Notes: generated by a model not told the origin, from the sequence alone. Positions 32,431 through 42,007 are shown, counted from the stretch's first letter. The stretch: 64,000 nt of DNA from Limnobacter litoralis (GCF_030160455.1 NZ_BSOJ01000004.1:1-64000), one strand, 5' to 3'. Made by a program: numbers and translations.

Positions 32431-33849
32431 ATGGCCAAGGCAAATTCAGAATACCGTGTTGAGAAAGACCTGCTCGGTGAGAAGAAAATTCCTGCCAACG
32501 CCTACTGGGGGGTGCACACCAGCCGGGCCATCGAAAACTACCAGATCTCCGGTTTCCATCTCTCCAACGCGCCCGATCTCATCAATGCCCTGGCGGCGGT
32601 CAAAATGGCAGCAGTCAAGGCCAACGCTGATCTGGATGTCATTCCGCGCAACATTGCCGACGCCATTGTCAAAGCCTGCCGTGAAATTCGCAGTGGTCAA
32701 CTGCACGATCAGTTCGTGGTCGATGTCATTCAGGGTGGGGCTGGCACGTCCACCAACATGAATGCCAATGAAGTGATCGCCAACCGGGCCATTGAAATTC
32801 TGGGAGGCGTCAAGGGCGATTACAAGCTGGTGCATCCGATTGAACATGTCAACGCCTCGCAAAGCACCAACGACGTGTACCCAACCGCCGTCAAGATTGG
32901 GCTGATCAGCGCCATCTCCGGTTTGCTGGAGGCGATGGAAAATCTCAAAGAAGCCTTCGGTGAAAAAGCCTTCGAGTTTCGAAAAATCCTGAAAATCGGG
33001 CGCACCCAGCTGCAAGACGCAGTGCCCATGACCTTGGGGCAAGAGTTTTCGACCTACTCCGTCATGATTGGCGAAGACATTCAACGGGTTAAAGAAGCCA
33101 TCAATCTGATTCTTGAAATCAACCTGGGTGCCACTGCAATCGGCACCGGCATCAACACCGATCCGGAATACGCCGCCCGGGCGCGTCATTACCTTGAAGA
33201 CATCACTCAACTGGGCTTGGTCACTGCGGCCGACCTCGTTGAGGCCACACAAGACACGGGCTCTTTTGTGCAACTTTCCGGGGTGTTGAAGCGGGTGGCG
33301 GTCAAGCTCTCCAAAATCTGCAATGACCTTCGCTTGTTGTCTTCCGGGCCGCAGGCCGGCTTGAACGAGATCAACCTGCCACCCCGCGCCGCAGGTTCAT
33401 CCATCATGCCCGGCAAGGTCAACCCCGTCATTCCCGAGGTCGTCAATCAAGTGGCCTTTGAAGTGATCGGCAACGACATGACGGTGACCATGGCCGCAGA
33501 GGCCGGGCAGCTACAGTTGAATGCGTTTGAACCCATCATTGCGTGGAGTTTGTTCAAAAGCATTTTCCACCTGACGGCCGCTTGCAAAACCCTGACCAAA
33601 AATTGCGTATTAGGGATTACCGCAAATGAGGCGCTTTTGAACCAAAGAGTGCAGGAATCCGCCAGTTTGGCCACATCACTCAATCCCTATATAGGCTATG
33701 ATCAAGCATCGGAGATTGCCAAGACAGCCCTCAAAACCGGTCGACGTGTGTCAGATCTGGTTCTCGAGAAAGGCTTACTGTCAGAGCAGCAGCTGTCTGA
33801 AATACTCCGGCCCGAGGTTCTCACCATGCCTCGGAGGATAAAACTCTGA
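32431..33849 (+). CDS. aspA: aspartate ammonia-lyase
   Basis: A 472-residue fumarase/aspartase superfamily enzyme converting L-aspartate to fumarate and ammonia. The signature loop GSSIMPGKVNP carries the catalytic Ser; NMNANEVIANRA and HVNASQSTNDVYPTA bind substrate. Residue choices fit aspartase rather than fumarase C. The ribosome site AAGGG touches ATG 32425 and lies six bases from ATG 32431, so the second is chosen. The following glt genes import its substrate. Confidence 0.94.
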   Translation: MAKANSEYRVEKDLLGEKKIPANAYWGVHTSRAIENYQISGFHLSNAPDLINALAAVKMAAVKANADLDVIPRNIADAIVKACREIRSGQLHDQFVVDVIQGGAGTSTNMNANEVIANRAIEILGGVKGDYKLVHPIEHVNASQSTNDVYPTAVKIGLISAISGLLEAMENLKEAFGEKAFEFRKILKIGRTQLQDAVPMTLGQEFSTYSVMIGEDIQRVKEAINLILEINLGATAIGTGINTDPEYAARARHYLEDITQLGLVTAADLVEATQDTGSFVQLSGVLKRVAVKLSKICNDLRLLSSGPQAGLNEINLPPRAAGSSIMPGKVNPVIPEVVNQVAFEVIGNDMTVTMAAEAGQLQLNAFEPIIAWSLFKSIFHLTAACKTLTKNCVLGITANEALLNQRVQESASLATSLNPYIGYDQASEIAKTALKTGRRVSDLVLEKGLLSEQQLSEILRPEVLTMPRRIKL

Positions 33850-33887
33850 ATTCCGGTATGTGAAGTTGTCGCATTTCGGGGGTGTGT

Positions 33888-33900
33888 GCACATTTTGTGC
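33888..33900. promoter_or_regulatory. palindrome GCACA-TTT-TGTGC upstream of gltI
   Basis: A perfect 5-3-5 dyad, 23 bases before the gltI start and inside the 73-bp gap after aspA. It could be a regulator site or a small hairpin separating aspA from the transporter. Confidence 0.3.
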
Positions 33901-33922
33901 GTTTATTTTTTAAGGAGCAAAA

Positions 33923-34822
33923 ATGAAACGTAATCTCCTCTTGGCCGCTATGGCGTGCGTTGGCCTCTCTGCCATCCATCCAGCGCAGGCAGAAGACCTG
34001 ACCGGTACATTAAAAAAAATCAAGGAAACCAACACGATCACCATCGGTTATCGTGAGTCGTCCGTTCCATTTTCTTATTTGGACGACAAACAAAAGCCAA
34101 TCGGCTACGCGCTAGACCTCTGTTACAAGGTGGTTGACGCTGTAAAGGCCAAGCTGAATCTGCCGAACCTGAAAGTGGGCATGCAGCCTGTCACGTCCGC
34201 AAACCGTATTCCATTGATGCAAAACGGCACCATCGACATGGAATGTGGTTCAACCACCAATTCTGTCAAGCGCCAGGAACAGGTATCCTTCGGTGACAAC
34301 TACTTCGTCACCAGTGTGAAAGTGGTTGTGAAGAAAAACAGCGGCATTAACAGCCTGGCAGACCTGAACGGTCAGCCCATTGCCACCACATCAGGCACCA
34401 CATCCGTGCAATTGATCAAGGAAAACGAAAAAGGCTCCAAGATCGATTTCAAAACCATCTATGGCAAAGACCACGCTGAAAGCTTCTTGTTGGTGGCCAA
34501 TGACCGCGCAAAAGCATTCGTGATGGATGACATTCTGATTGCTGGCCTGGTTGCCAACAGCAAAGACCCTCAGGATTACAAATTCCTGCCTGAAGTACTG
34601 CACACCGAGCCTTACGCCATCATGCTGCGCAAAGACGACCCTGAATTCAAGAAAGTGGTGGACGACACCATGGTCAAGGTCATGAAGTCTGGCGAAGCCG
34701 AGAAACTGTACAACAAGTGGTTCATGTCACCCATTCCACCCAAAGGCGTGAATTTGAACTTCCCGATGTCACCCGAGTTGAAAGAGGCGTTTGCCCATCC
34801 AACTGACGCTGGTTCAAAATAA
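33923..34822 (+). CDS. gltI: glutamate/aspartate ABC transporter solute-binding protein
   Basis: A 299-residue periplasmic receptor with a signal peptide ending at AQA-ED (about residue 23). It has the polar amino acid-binding fold: TITIGYRESSVPFSYLDD at the start, IDMECGSTTNSVKRQ in the middle and a late EPYAIMLRKDDPEF. Strong AAGGAG precedes ATG. It feeds aspartate and glutamate to GltJKL, in line with aspA upstream. Confidence 0.92.
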   Translation: MKRNLLLAAMACVGLSAIHPAQAEDLTGTLKKIKETNTITIGYRESSVPFSYLDDKQKPIGYALDLCYKVVDAVKAKLNLPNLKVGMQPVTSANRIPLMQNGTIDMECGSTTNSVKRQEQVSFGDNYFVTSVKVVVKKNSGINSLADLNGQPIATTSGTTSVQLIKENEKGSKIDFKTIYGKDHAESFLLVANDRAKAFVMDDILIAGLVANSKDPQDYKFLPEVLHTEPYAIMLRKDDPEFKKVVDDTMVKVMKSGEAEKLYNKWFMSPIPPKGVNLNFPMSPELKEAFAHPTDAGSK

Positions 34823-34840
34823 GTTAGTCGTGTCGTGATG

Positions 34841-34876
34841 AAGGCCGGCCCTACGCAACAATCGTAAGCCGGCCTT
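34841..34876 (+). terminator. intercistronic hairpin between gltI and gltJ
   Basis: A perfect 9-bp stem (AAGGCCGGC, 34841-34849, with its complement at 34868-34876), an 18-base loop and a short T run after it. Placed 18 bases after gltI, it probably stops part of the transcripts and stabilises the receptor message, giving more receptor than permease. Confidence 0.7.
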
Positions 34877-34918
34877 TTCCTTGAATTTGTCCGAGACGAT
34901 CACTAGGGAGAAAACAAA

Positions 34919-35659
34919 ATGAATAGCGGTCTGAATTGGGCAGTCTTTTTTCAGCCGGTAGTCGATGGTGAGCCACTGCTGTGGTACCAAACCTTGATCT
35001 CCGGCTTGTATTTCACCCTGGCCTTGTCGATAGTGGCCGGCATTATTGCCTTTGTGGTGGGGTCGCTGATTGGTGTGTTCAGAACCACCAGCAGCAAAAA
35101 ACTCGTATTCATAGGCAATGCCTATGTGGAAATTTTTCGAAACATACCTTTGATTGTCCAGTTCTTTCTCTGGTACTTCGTGGTGCCCGAATTTATTCCG
35201 CCACTCAAAGAATGGTCCATCAGACAAGATCCTACACTGGTTCAGTTTGTGGCGTCAGTGGTGTGTTTGGGTCTGTTCACAGCCTCTCGCGTGGCCGAGC
35301 AGGTCAAGTCAGGCATTCAGTCCCTCTCACGCGGACAGCGTGCAGCGGGTTATGCGCTGGGTTTGACTGAATTCCAGACCTACAGGCATGTGCTTTTGCC
35401 AATGGCTTATCGAATCATTGTTCCACCCCTCACTTCCGAGGCAATGAACCTGATCAAGAACTCGTCGGTTGCGCTGACCATTGGTCTGACTGAACTGACA
35501 TTCCAGACCAAGGAAATGGGTGAAAACACGTTTCGTTTCATTGAGGTTTACATCGTAGCGACCGTGATCTACGTCACTGTGGCCATGACTGTAAACCGGG
35601 TGATGGTGTACATCGAGAAGAAGACCTCAGTACCCGGCTACATCTCGGGAGGCAAATAA
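34919..35659 (+). CDS. gltJ: glutamate/aspartate ABC transporter permease
   Basis: A 246-residue HisM-type permease with about five membrane helices. The coupling EAA loop reads EQVKSGIQSLSRGQRAAGYALGLTEFQTYRHVLLP (split across 298-residue scale positions ~125-160), standard for polar amino acid permeases. GltJ and GltK form the heterodimeric channel. The start ATG 34919 follows the attenuating hairpin; gltK begins two bases after its stop. Confidence 0.92.
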   Translation: MNSGLNWAVFFQPVVDGEPLLWYQTLISGLYFTLALSIVAGIIAFVVGSLIGVFRTTSSKKLVFIGNAYVEIFRNIPLIVQFFLWYFVVPEFIPPLKEWSIRQDPTLVQFVASVVCLGLFTASRVAEQVKSGIQSLSRGQRAAGYALGLTEFQTYRHVLLPMAYRIIVPPLTSEAMNLIKNSSVALTIGLTELTFQTKEMGENTFRFIEVYIVATVIYVTVAMTVNRVMVYIEKKTSVPGYISGGK

Positions 35660-35661
35660 TC

Positions 35662-36345
35662 ATGAATTTTGACGTCAGCGCAATTATGCGCTCCATGCCC
35701 TACCTGATGGGCGGGCTGGGTTACACGGTTCAGCTCACGGTCATTGCCTGTTTGGGCGGCATTTTTTTCGGCACTTTGTTGGCCATGGCTCGCCTGTCCA
35801 GCATTAAACCCTTGTACATGATCGCCTCCGGTTACGTGAACCTGATGCGCTCTATTCCCCTGATCCTTGTGATTCTGTGGTTTTACCTGCTGGTGCCAAT
35901 CGTGATCCAGAAGGTAACCCATTCCGATTTTCCACCGCGCATTGGGCCGGACCGTTCGGCTTACATCACCTTCATCATGTTTGAGGCTGCGTTTTTCTGT
36001 GAAATCATGCGGGCGGGTATTCAGAGTATTCCGAGGGGGCAGGTGGGTGCGGCCTATGCACTGGGGCTCACCTACGGACAGTCGATGCGTCTGATCATAT
36101 TGCCGCAGGCCTTCCGCAACATGCTGCCCGTGCTGTTGACCCAAACCATCATTCTCTTCCAGGACACTTCACTGGTGTATGTGTTGTCCGTCACCGACTT
36201 TTTGGGTGCGGCGTCCAAGGTGGCCCAGCGGGATGGCCGACTGGTAGAAATGTATTCTTTCGTGGCCATTGTTTATCTGGCCTTGTGCTTCTCGCTGTCC
36301 ATGTGCGTGAAAGCATTGAACAAACGAACCCAAATTATTCGATAG
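35662..36345 (+). CDS. gltK: glutamate/aspartate ABC transporter permease
   Basis: A 227-residue permease paired with gltJ. It has the His/Glu/Gln/Arg/opine family pattern, with the coupling loop MRAGIQSIPRGQVGAAYALGL and the later LPQAFRNMLP. About five membrane helices. It sits between gltJ (2-base gap) and gltL (12-base gap, with an AGGAGAG ribosome site). Confidence 0.92.
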   Translation: MNFDVSAIMRSMPYLMGGLGYTVQLTVIACLGGIFFGTLLAMARLSSIKPLYMIASGYVNLMRSIPLILVILWFYLLVPIVIQKVTHSDFPPRIGPDRSAYITFIMFEAAFFCEIMRAGIQSIPRGQVGAAYALGLTYGQSMRLIILPQAFRNMLPVLLTQTIILFQDTSLVYVLSVTDFLGAASKVAQRDGRLVEMYSFVAIVYLALCFSLSMCVKALNKRTQIIR

Positions 36346-36357
36346 CAGGAGAGCGCT

Positions 36358-37086
36358 GTGATTGATATCAAGAATTTAAGCAAGTGGTACGGCAGCTTTC
36401 AGGTGCTTACCGATTGCACAACGTCCGTCAAGAAAGGCGAAGTTGTGGTTGTTTGTGGTCCTTCCGGCTCAGGCAAGTCCACGCTGATCAAGTGCGTGAA
36501 CATGCTGGAGCCATTCCAGCAGGGCACGGTCACGGTGGACGGCATTTCTGTGGGAGACCCCAAAACCAATCTGCCCAAGTTGCGTTCACGCGTGGGCATG
36601 GTGTTTCAACACTTTGAGTTGTTCCCACACCTCACCATTACCCAAAACCTGACACTGGCCCAAATGAAAGTACTGGGTCGGTCACGTGAAGAAGCGGAGA
36701 CCAAGGGCTTGGGCCTGCTGGAACGAGTTGGCTTGAAGGCGCAGGCCAAAAAGTTTCCGGGTCAGTTGTCGGGCGGTCAGCAGCAACGTGTGGCCATTGC
36801 TCGCGCTTTGTCGATGGACCCGATTTGCATGCTGTTCGACGAACCCACGTCAGCCCTTGACCCAGAGATGATCAACGAGGTACTGGATGTGATGGTCGAG
36901 CTGGCGCAAGAAGGCATGACGATGATGTGCGTCACCCATGAAATGGGCTTTGCCCGCAAGGTGGCCGATCGCGTTATTTTCATGGATCAGGGCAAAATTG
37001 TCGAAGACTGCAAGAAGGACGACTTCTTTGGTTCGCCCCGTTCCGACAGAGCTCAGCTGTTTCTCTCAAAAATCCTGAATCACTGA
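36358..37086 (+). CDS. gltL: glutamate/aspartate ABC transporter ATP-binding protein
   Basis: A 242-residue ABC ATPase. Walker A is GPSGSGKST (about 36-44), Q-loop FQHFELFPH, signature LSGGQQQR, Walker [16 protein letters not shown]-loop THEMGFA. It powers GltJK. The start is GTG 36358, after AGGAGAG. It ends the glt operon and converges on a glycosyltransferase gene one base away. Confidence 0.94.
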   Translation: MIDIKNLSKWYGSFQVLTDCTTSVKKGEVVVVCGPSGSGKSTLIKCVNMLEPFQQGTVTVDGISVGDPKTNLPKLRSRVGMVFQHFELFPHLTITQNLTLAQMKVLGRSREEAETKGLGLLERVGLKAQAKKFPGQLSGGQQQRVAIARALSMDPICMLFDEPTSALDPEMINEVLDVMVELAQEGMTMMCVTHEMGFARKVADRVIFMDQGKIVEDCKKDDFFGSPRSDRAQLFLSKILNH

Positions 37087-37087
37087 T

Positions 37088-37948
37088 TCACGAGAGGTCG
37101 CCACCTCTCGGGGTGGTGGCCTTGTCGGCCTGTTCACTTTTGGATATTTCAATCGCCTTGGCGTACTTCACGAAACTGTTGAAGCAGCCGATCGCAATGT
37201 GGACCAAGCCAGGCAATCCATCCAGAAAACCCCGCCTGATCAGATAAAACTTGATGAACCGCGTGAGCGGTGAAAGCACCACTTTGCCCCAACCCGGAAT
37301 CTGCCGACGTTCAACCAGATGCCTGGCCTGAATGCTGGTGTACCGGTTTTGCTTATTCAGGTAGGTCTGAAGGCTTTCTGCGGAATGGTGCAACAGGTCA
37401 CCGTTTATGCGTTGAAAGCCCGCTTCTGGCAAACGGGCTTCCACTTTTTCATGCACCTCGTCCAGACTCCACTGCGCCCGCATTCGGTGAAACAACCGCC
37501 TTGAATAGTCTGGGTAGCCTTCCCCGTGGCGCAGGTACTTGCCGAGAAAGAAGTTGCTGCGGGGAAATTCGAATCCGGCCAAAAGGGGATCATTCTCCAA
37601 GGCGATGCATTGCGCTTGAAAGGCCTGTCGAATGGATTGCTCAAGGTCTGGGCTGACCCGCTCATCGGCGTCCAGGCACAACACCCAGTCGTGGCGGGCT
37701 TGCTCAACTGCCCAACGCTTTTGTGGCCCAAATCCGAGCCAGTCTTTGTGCAACACCCGTGCACCGTGCTGTCGCGCCACGGTCGGGGTGTCGTCGGTGC
37801 TGCCTGAATCGACAATCAGGATGTCTTCGCAGAACTGAACGCTTTGCAGGGCCTCTGGAAGCTCAGAAGCGGCGTTCATGGCGATGAAAACCGCAGAAAG
37901 CGGCAGTTTTTCTGATGGCATCGTGGTCAATTTGGTTGGGGCGTTCAA
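37088..37948 (-). CDS. glycosyltransferase family 2 (WaaE-like)
   Basis: A 286-residue GT-A enzyme. DSGSTDDT binds the nucleotide, and LCLDADERV is the DxD metal motif. The C-terminal part, with VHEKVE and GDLLHHSAESLQTYLNKQNRYT, matches WaaE/KdtX-type transferases that add glucose or a related sugar to the LPS inner core. It is divergent from waaC, which supports a role in LPS. ATG 37921 is an alternative start. Confidence 0.88.
   Translation of the reverse strand: MNAPTKLTTMPSEKLPLSAVFIAMNAASELPEALQSVQFCEDILIVDSGSTDDTPTVARQHGARVLHKDWLGFGPQKRWAVEQARHDWVLCLDADERVSPDLEQSIRQAFQAQCIALENDPLLAGFEFPRSNFFLGKYLRHGEGYPDYSRRLFHRMRAQWSLDEVHEKVEARLPEAGFQRINGDLLHHSAESLQTYLNKQNRYTSIQARHLVERRQIPGWGKVVLSPLTRFIKFYLIRRGFLDGLPGLVHIAIGCFNSFVKYAKAIEISKSEQADKATTPRGGDLS
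37091..37110. other. 8-bp perfect hairpin at a convergent gene end
   Basis: CGAGAGGT (37091-37098) pairs with 37103-37110 around a four-base CGCC loop, within the last codons of the glycosyltransferase gene and just after gltL. No T run follows on either strand; it may still act as a transcription or RNA-stability element for the gltL message. Confidence 0.35.
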
Positions 37949-38001
37949 GCTCGGCCGTGGCCTGTGCGTAAAATAGGGCGTCGATTACTCATCCACGCTA
38001 C

Positions 38002-38964
38002 ATGAAGCGTATCTTAATTGTTAAAACCACTTCCATGGGCGATGTCATTCACGCATTGCCGGTTCTCGATGACATCCATCGTTATGATCCATCCATCCTG
38101 ATTGACTGGATGGTGGAAGAGCCGTTCTCGGATTTGGTGCGGGTCAATTCTCACGTCAATCAGGTGGTTTTGGTGAATTTGCGGAAATGGCGTCGGATGG
38201 GGCTTGCCTACACATGGCGCGAATGGAAACGCCTGAAGGCGTTTTTGTCAGATCGACAATACGACGTGGTCATTGACTTGCAGGGTTTGATTAAAAGTGC
38301 CTGGCTGGCCAGCGCAGCGAAAGGACCCCGGGCCGGGGCGCGACTGGGGTTGGCCAAAGAAGCGTTGGCCTGTCTGTTTTATCAGCGTCGCGCCGGCTTT
38401 GATCCGCAAGCGCACGCGGTGGAGCGACTACGCGTGTTAACCGCTGAACTCTTGGGCTTTCGATTGCAAGGGCCCCCGGTTTTTTACCCGGAAATGAATC
38501 CCAAGCAGGCACTTCACATTCACACGCGTGACGTTTGGTTCTTGCACGCCACTGCGCGGGATGAAAAAAAGTGGGATCTGGTGGCGTGGCGCGAAATGGC
38601 ACACCGCCTGACCGATTTGGGCTATCAAGTGAAATTGCCTTGGGGCAGCGATTCGGAACGCAAGCAGGCCGAGGCCATTGCCCTGGGGATTGATCATGTT
38701 GAAGTGCTTCCCCGAATGTCCTTGGCGCTGTTGCGGGAAAAAATGAGCCAGGCATGCCTGGTCGTTGGCGTAGACACGGGTATTACCCACCTTGCGGCAG
38801 CCCTGTATCTGCCGATGGTGGCTCTGTTTTTTGCAACCCCAGCCTGGCGTTATGGTCCCCGGTTCAATCCGCGTGCCATTAGTCTTGGCGATGTGGGCAG
38901 GGTGCCTGCCGTGGGTGAGGTGTTCGAGGCGGCGTCCAGGCTATTGAGAGGAAACAAGGTTTGA
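38002..38964 (+). CDS. waaC: lipopolysaccharide heptosyltransferase I
   Basis: A 320-residue family 9 glycosyltransferase adding the first heptose to Kdo of lipid A. N-terminal MKRILIVKTTSMGDVIHALP is the WaaC hallmark; the C-terminal VVGVDTGITHLAAAL binds ADP-heptose. Cytoplasmic, membrane-associated. The stop overlaps waaA as TTGA. Confidence 0.94.
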   Translation: MKRILIVKTTSMGDVIHALPVLDDIHRYDPSILIDWMVEEPFSDLVRVNSHVNQVVLVNLRKWRRMGLAYTWREWKRLKAFLSDRQYDVVIDLQGLIKSAWLASAAKGPRAGARLGLAKEALACLFYQRRAGFDPQAHAVERLRVLTAELLGFRLQGPPVFYPEMNPKQALHIHTRDVWFLHATARDEKKWDLVAWREMAHRLTDLGYQVKLPWGSDSERKQAEAIALGIDHVEVLPRMSLALLREKMSQACLVVGVDTGITHLAAALYLPMVALFFATPAWRYGPRFNPRAISLGDVGRVPAVGEVFEAASRLLRGNKV

Positions 38965-40265
38965 GAAAGCTGCAGTTTGTGCTGGCCTTGGCGCTGTATT
39001 CGCTGGTGTTGTTGCTGGCCCAGCCTTTTTTGGCGATTTATCTGCTCAAGCGGGGCCGCAAACAACCCGAGTATCTGGCCAACTGGTCTCAGCGTTTTCT
39101 GGCCAATGTGCCTCGGGGTTTTCAGGGTTTGTCCGGCTCCAAAAGAATCTGGGTGCATGTGGTGTCCGTCGGTGAAACCCACGCTGTGTCACCGTTGGTC
39201 AAGCTTTGGGCTGCTAGCCATCCAGAGCACGTCTGGTTGTTTACTTCAACAACGCCGACCGGTCAGGCAACCGCGCGGCAGCTGTTCTCTGACTTGAAGG
39301 GCGTTCAGTTCAGTTATTTGCCGTACGATCTGCCCTGGTTGATCCGCCGTGCCATTCGCCGATTCAATGCGAGCCAGCTTTGGCTGGTGGAAACCGAGCT
39401 TTGGCCCAATTTGATATTGCAGGCCAAGCGCGCGGGTGTGCCTGCCAGTCTGGTCAACGCCCGAATTTCTCCACGATCCGGGCGCCGATTGTTGAAGCTG
39501 AGTTTCCTGGCTACCCCGGTGTTGCGGTCCTTGCATCGCATTGTTTGCCAAACCCATGAAGACGGTCAGGTGTTTAGCCAACTGGGCCGTCCAGCGGACG
39601 CCATTTGTGGAAATCTGAAGTTTGATGTTTCACGACGCGAAGATTTGATCAAACTGGGTGGTCAGTGGCGTTCTGCCTTTTCCGGGCCTGTGCTGCTGTT
39701 TGCCAGCAGTCGCGAAGGCGAAGAGGCCATTTTTCTCGATGCCCTGATTCGTCAGCAGTTTTTCAAACGACTGCCCCAAGCCAGTGTCTGGATCGTACCT
39801 CGTCATCCACAACGGTTCGACGAGGTGTTTGCCGCCATGGACGCTGCAGCTTCACGAATGGGCATAGCCAGGCCGCAGCGGCGTTCTCGATGGAGTGGGC
39901 AGCCTTCTGAGGGCCCAACTGGGCTGGTACTGGGCGATTCCATGGGTGAGATGCCCGCTTATTACAGCGCTGCCGACCTTTGTTTGTTGGGTGGTTCTTG
40001 GCTGCCCTTCGGCGGTCAGAACCTGATTGAGGCTTGTGCCTATGGCTGCCCGGTCTGGATGGGCCCCAACACCTTTAATTTCTCGAAGGCCGCCGACGAT
40101 GCCCTGCTGGCCGGTGCCGCTCGCCGGTTTGACATGCTGAGTGCTGCGTGTGCAAGTTTTCTGGAGGAATATGAGCTGGTGTCTGGTGCCAAAAGCCGGG
40201 CACTGGAATTCGCAGCCCTCCATGCGGGCGCTGCCCAAGCAACGTTGGCCGTGTTGGCCGCTTAG
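38961..40265 (+). CDS. waaA: 3-deoxy-D-manno-octulosonic acid transferase
   Basis: A 434-residue Kdo transferase (KdtA), adding Kdo to lipid IVA. It has an N-terminal membrane anchor (about 3-28), VSVGETHAVSPLV with the catalytic Glu, WLVETELWPN, and the nucleotide-site GGSWLPFGGQNLIEACAYGCPVWMGP in parts. The start codon is TTG, overlapping the waaC stop by 4 bases. It converges on tolC with a 4-base overlap. Confidence 0.94.
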   Translation: MRKLQFVLALALYSLVLLLAQPFLAIYLLKRGRKQPEYLANWSQRFLANVPRGFQGLSGSKRIWVHVVSVGETHAVSPLVKLWAASHPEHVWLFTSTTPTGQATARQLFSDLKGVQFSYLPYDLPWLIRRAIRRFNASQLWLVETELWPNLILQAKRAGVPASLVNARISPRSGRRLLKLSFLATPVLRSLHRIVCQTHEDGQVFSQLGRPADAICGNLKFDVSRREDLIKLGGQWRSAFSGPVLLFASSREGEEAIFLDALIRQQFFKRLPQASVWIVPRHPQRFDEVFAAMDAAASRMGIARPQRRSRWSGQPSEGPTGLVLGDSMGEMPAYYSAADLCLLGGSWLPFGGQNLIEACAYGCPVWMGPNTFNFSKAADDALLAGAARRFDMLSAACASFLEEYELVSGAKSRALEFAALHAGAAQATLAVLAA

Positions 40266-41626
40266 GGTTTGCTGCCCAGCAAGTCATTCACCTTGGTCAG
40301 GGCGTTTTCATCCAATTGCCCAACGGCCGACTGCAGTTCCAGCATGCTGACCAGCGCGTCGTACTTCGCCTTGTAAAGGTCGCGTTCGGCGCTACTGAGC
40401 TGTTGCTGGGCGTTCAGTACGTCAATGTTGATTCGAACCCCCACCTCGTAACCGGTTTTGTTGGCTTTAAGCGCGAGTTCGCTGGATTGAACTGCTGTTT
40501 GGAGCGCTTGCACTTGAGACAATCCACCCGTGACTTTTAAAAGTGCAGATTTGGCAGCTTGCGAGGCATTGATCACCGCGCTGTCATAGTCGTATTGGGC
40601 TTTGTTGAGTAAAGCAGCCTGTTGCCGAACCTTGCTTTGCGTGGCGCCCCCCGAGTAAAGGGGCACGGCCAGCGTCAGGCCCAGGGTTCTATTGGTGGAC
40701 GACACGTCAAAGGGGCGGCCGGTACTGGGGTCAAAAATTTGCTGGTTGCCGTCGCTGTATTGGGCGGTCAGATCCAGCGTGGGCAGGTGACCTTCCTTGG
40801 CTTTGCTGACTTCACGCTTGGCAATGAGTTGGGCAAGTTGGGCCTGTTGAGCCATCAAATTGCTGCTTTTTGCCAGGTCGGCCCATTTGGCGGGGTCGGT
40901 GCTGTCCGGATTGTTCAACTTGGCCTGAGTCTGCAGGTCTGCAAGGCGTTGAGGTGCTGTGCCGGTAATGGCTTCAAGTTCCAGGCGTTTGACCGCAAGC
41001 GTGTTGCTGGCGCCCACTTCTTGCGCAATGATCAGATCGTACTTGGCCTGGGCCTCTTGTTGATCCGTCACCGTGGCGTTGCCCACCTCAAAGTTTTGCT
41101 TGGCCGACTTCAGTTGTTCAACCGTGGCGGCCTTCTGGGCCTCCAGTGTGTCGAAGTCTTTTTGCGCAGCAAGTACAGCAAAGTAGGCCTTGCTAAGCCT
41201 CAACATCAGATCCTGGCGGGCTTGTTGAAGCGTCAGTTTTGCAATTTGAGCCTTCAGTTGACTTTGCTTGTAGGTTTCCCAGGCTTGAAGCCTGAACAGT
41301 GGTTGGGTCAGCTGAACTGTGTAGCCGCGTGGCCTGCTCGTGCTGCTGGTGCTGAAGCCCAGGGCTGACTGGGTGCTTTCAACTTTTTGGGTTTGTGCGG
41401 TGAGTCCCAGATTGGGCAGCAAGCTGCCCAGGGCTTGTTTGGGCACTTCTTGATCAGCCTGAAACTGCGCTTCAGCGGCCAGGTAGGTTTTGTCGAACCG
41501 GCCGGCTTGTTGGTACAGACTCAGCAAATCGGTTTGGGGCCCGGTTTCTTGGCACTGCGCAGTCGAGTGAAGCGCTGCCAGACATGCAACGCCCACTGTG
41601 AGGATGGCTTTGAATTGGATCGGCAC
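40262..41626 (-). CDS. tolC: TolC family outer membrane channel
   Basis: A 454-residue outer membrane efflux protein with a signal peptide (about 1-25). It shows the tandem TolC repeat: long helices rich in Gln/Ala/Leu separated by beta strands (YTVQLTQPLFR in the first half, LGLTLAVPLYSGG in the second). It is the last gene of a minus-strand operon with TetR, MFP, RND, pcm and rhodanese, so it likely completes that pump. The start is GTG 41626, eight bases after GAGGAG. Confidence 0.9.
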   Translation of the reverse strand: MPIQFKAILTVGVACLAALHSTAQCQETGPQTDLLSLYQQAGRFDKTYLAAEAQFQADQEVPKQALGSLLPNLGLTAQTQKVESTQSALGFSTSSTSRPRGYTVQLTQPLFRLQAWETYKQSQLKAQIAKLTLQQARQDLMLRLSKAYFAVLAAQKDFDTLEAQKAATVEQLKSAKQNFEVGNATVTDQQEAQAKYDLIIAQEVGASNTLAVKRLELEAITGTAPQRLADLQTQAKLNNPDSTDPAKWADLAKSSNLMAQQAQLAQLIAKREVSKAKEGHLPTLDLTAQYSDGNQQIFDPSTGRPFDVSSTNRTLGLTLAVPLYSGGATQSKVRQQAALLNKAQYDYDSAVINASQAAKSALLKVTGGLSQVQALQTAVQSSELALKANKTGYEVGVRINIDVLNAQQQLSSAERDLYKAKYDALVSMLELQSAVGQLDENALTKVNDLLGSKP

Positions 41627-41668
41627 TGCTTGATCTCCTCAATACGGCGTGTTGCACCAAGCCGGTCT

Positions 41669-42007
41669 TCAATAAGTTGCGCAGCTGGGGTCTACTTGTC
41701 TTGACCAGGCGTCAATGCCGCCTTCTACGTTGTAAACGTGTGTGAAGTCCTGCTTTTTCAAATACATGGCGACCTGATAACTGCGCACGCCGTGGTGGCA
41801 CAGGCAGGCCACGGGTTGATCAGGGTCGAGTTCATTCAGGCGGGAGGGGATTTCTCCCATGGGAATGTGAATACTGCCTGGCAAGTGGCAAAGCTCATAT
41901 TCCCAGGTCTCCCGGACGTCTACGATCTGAAGCGCGGACCCGCTGCTGTCCGTCCGCAGACGGGCCAGCTCGGGTGTGCTCAGGAATTCAATGCCGGCAC
42001 TGTTCAT
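41669..42007 (-). CDS. single-domain rhodanese
   Basis: A 112-residue sulphurtransferase domain. The active loop CHHGVRS carries Cys70; LQIVDVRETWEYELCHLPGSIHIP is the family's N-terminal signature. Cytoplasmic. The ATG overlaps the pcm stop by one base (TGATG). The pcm-rhodanese-tolC order recurs in Burkholderiales, but the physiological role of this rhodanese is unknown. Confidence 0.9.
   Translation of the reverse strand: MNSAGIEFLSTPELARLRTDSSGSALQIVDVRETWEYELCHLPGSIHIPMGEIPSRLNELDPDQPVACLCHHGVRSYQVAMYLKKQDFTHVYNVEGGIDAWSRQVDPSCATY

Noticed and set aside
37091-37110. Bidirectional terminator between gltL and the glycosyltransferase
   Set aside because: The stem is perfect but no T run follows on either strand, so it is listed only as a hairpin.
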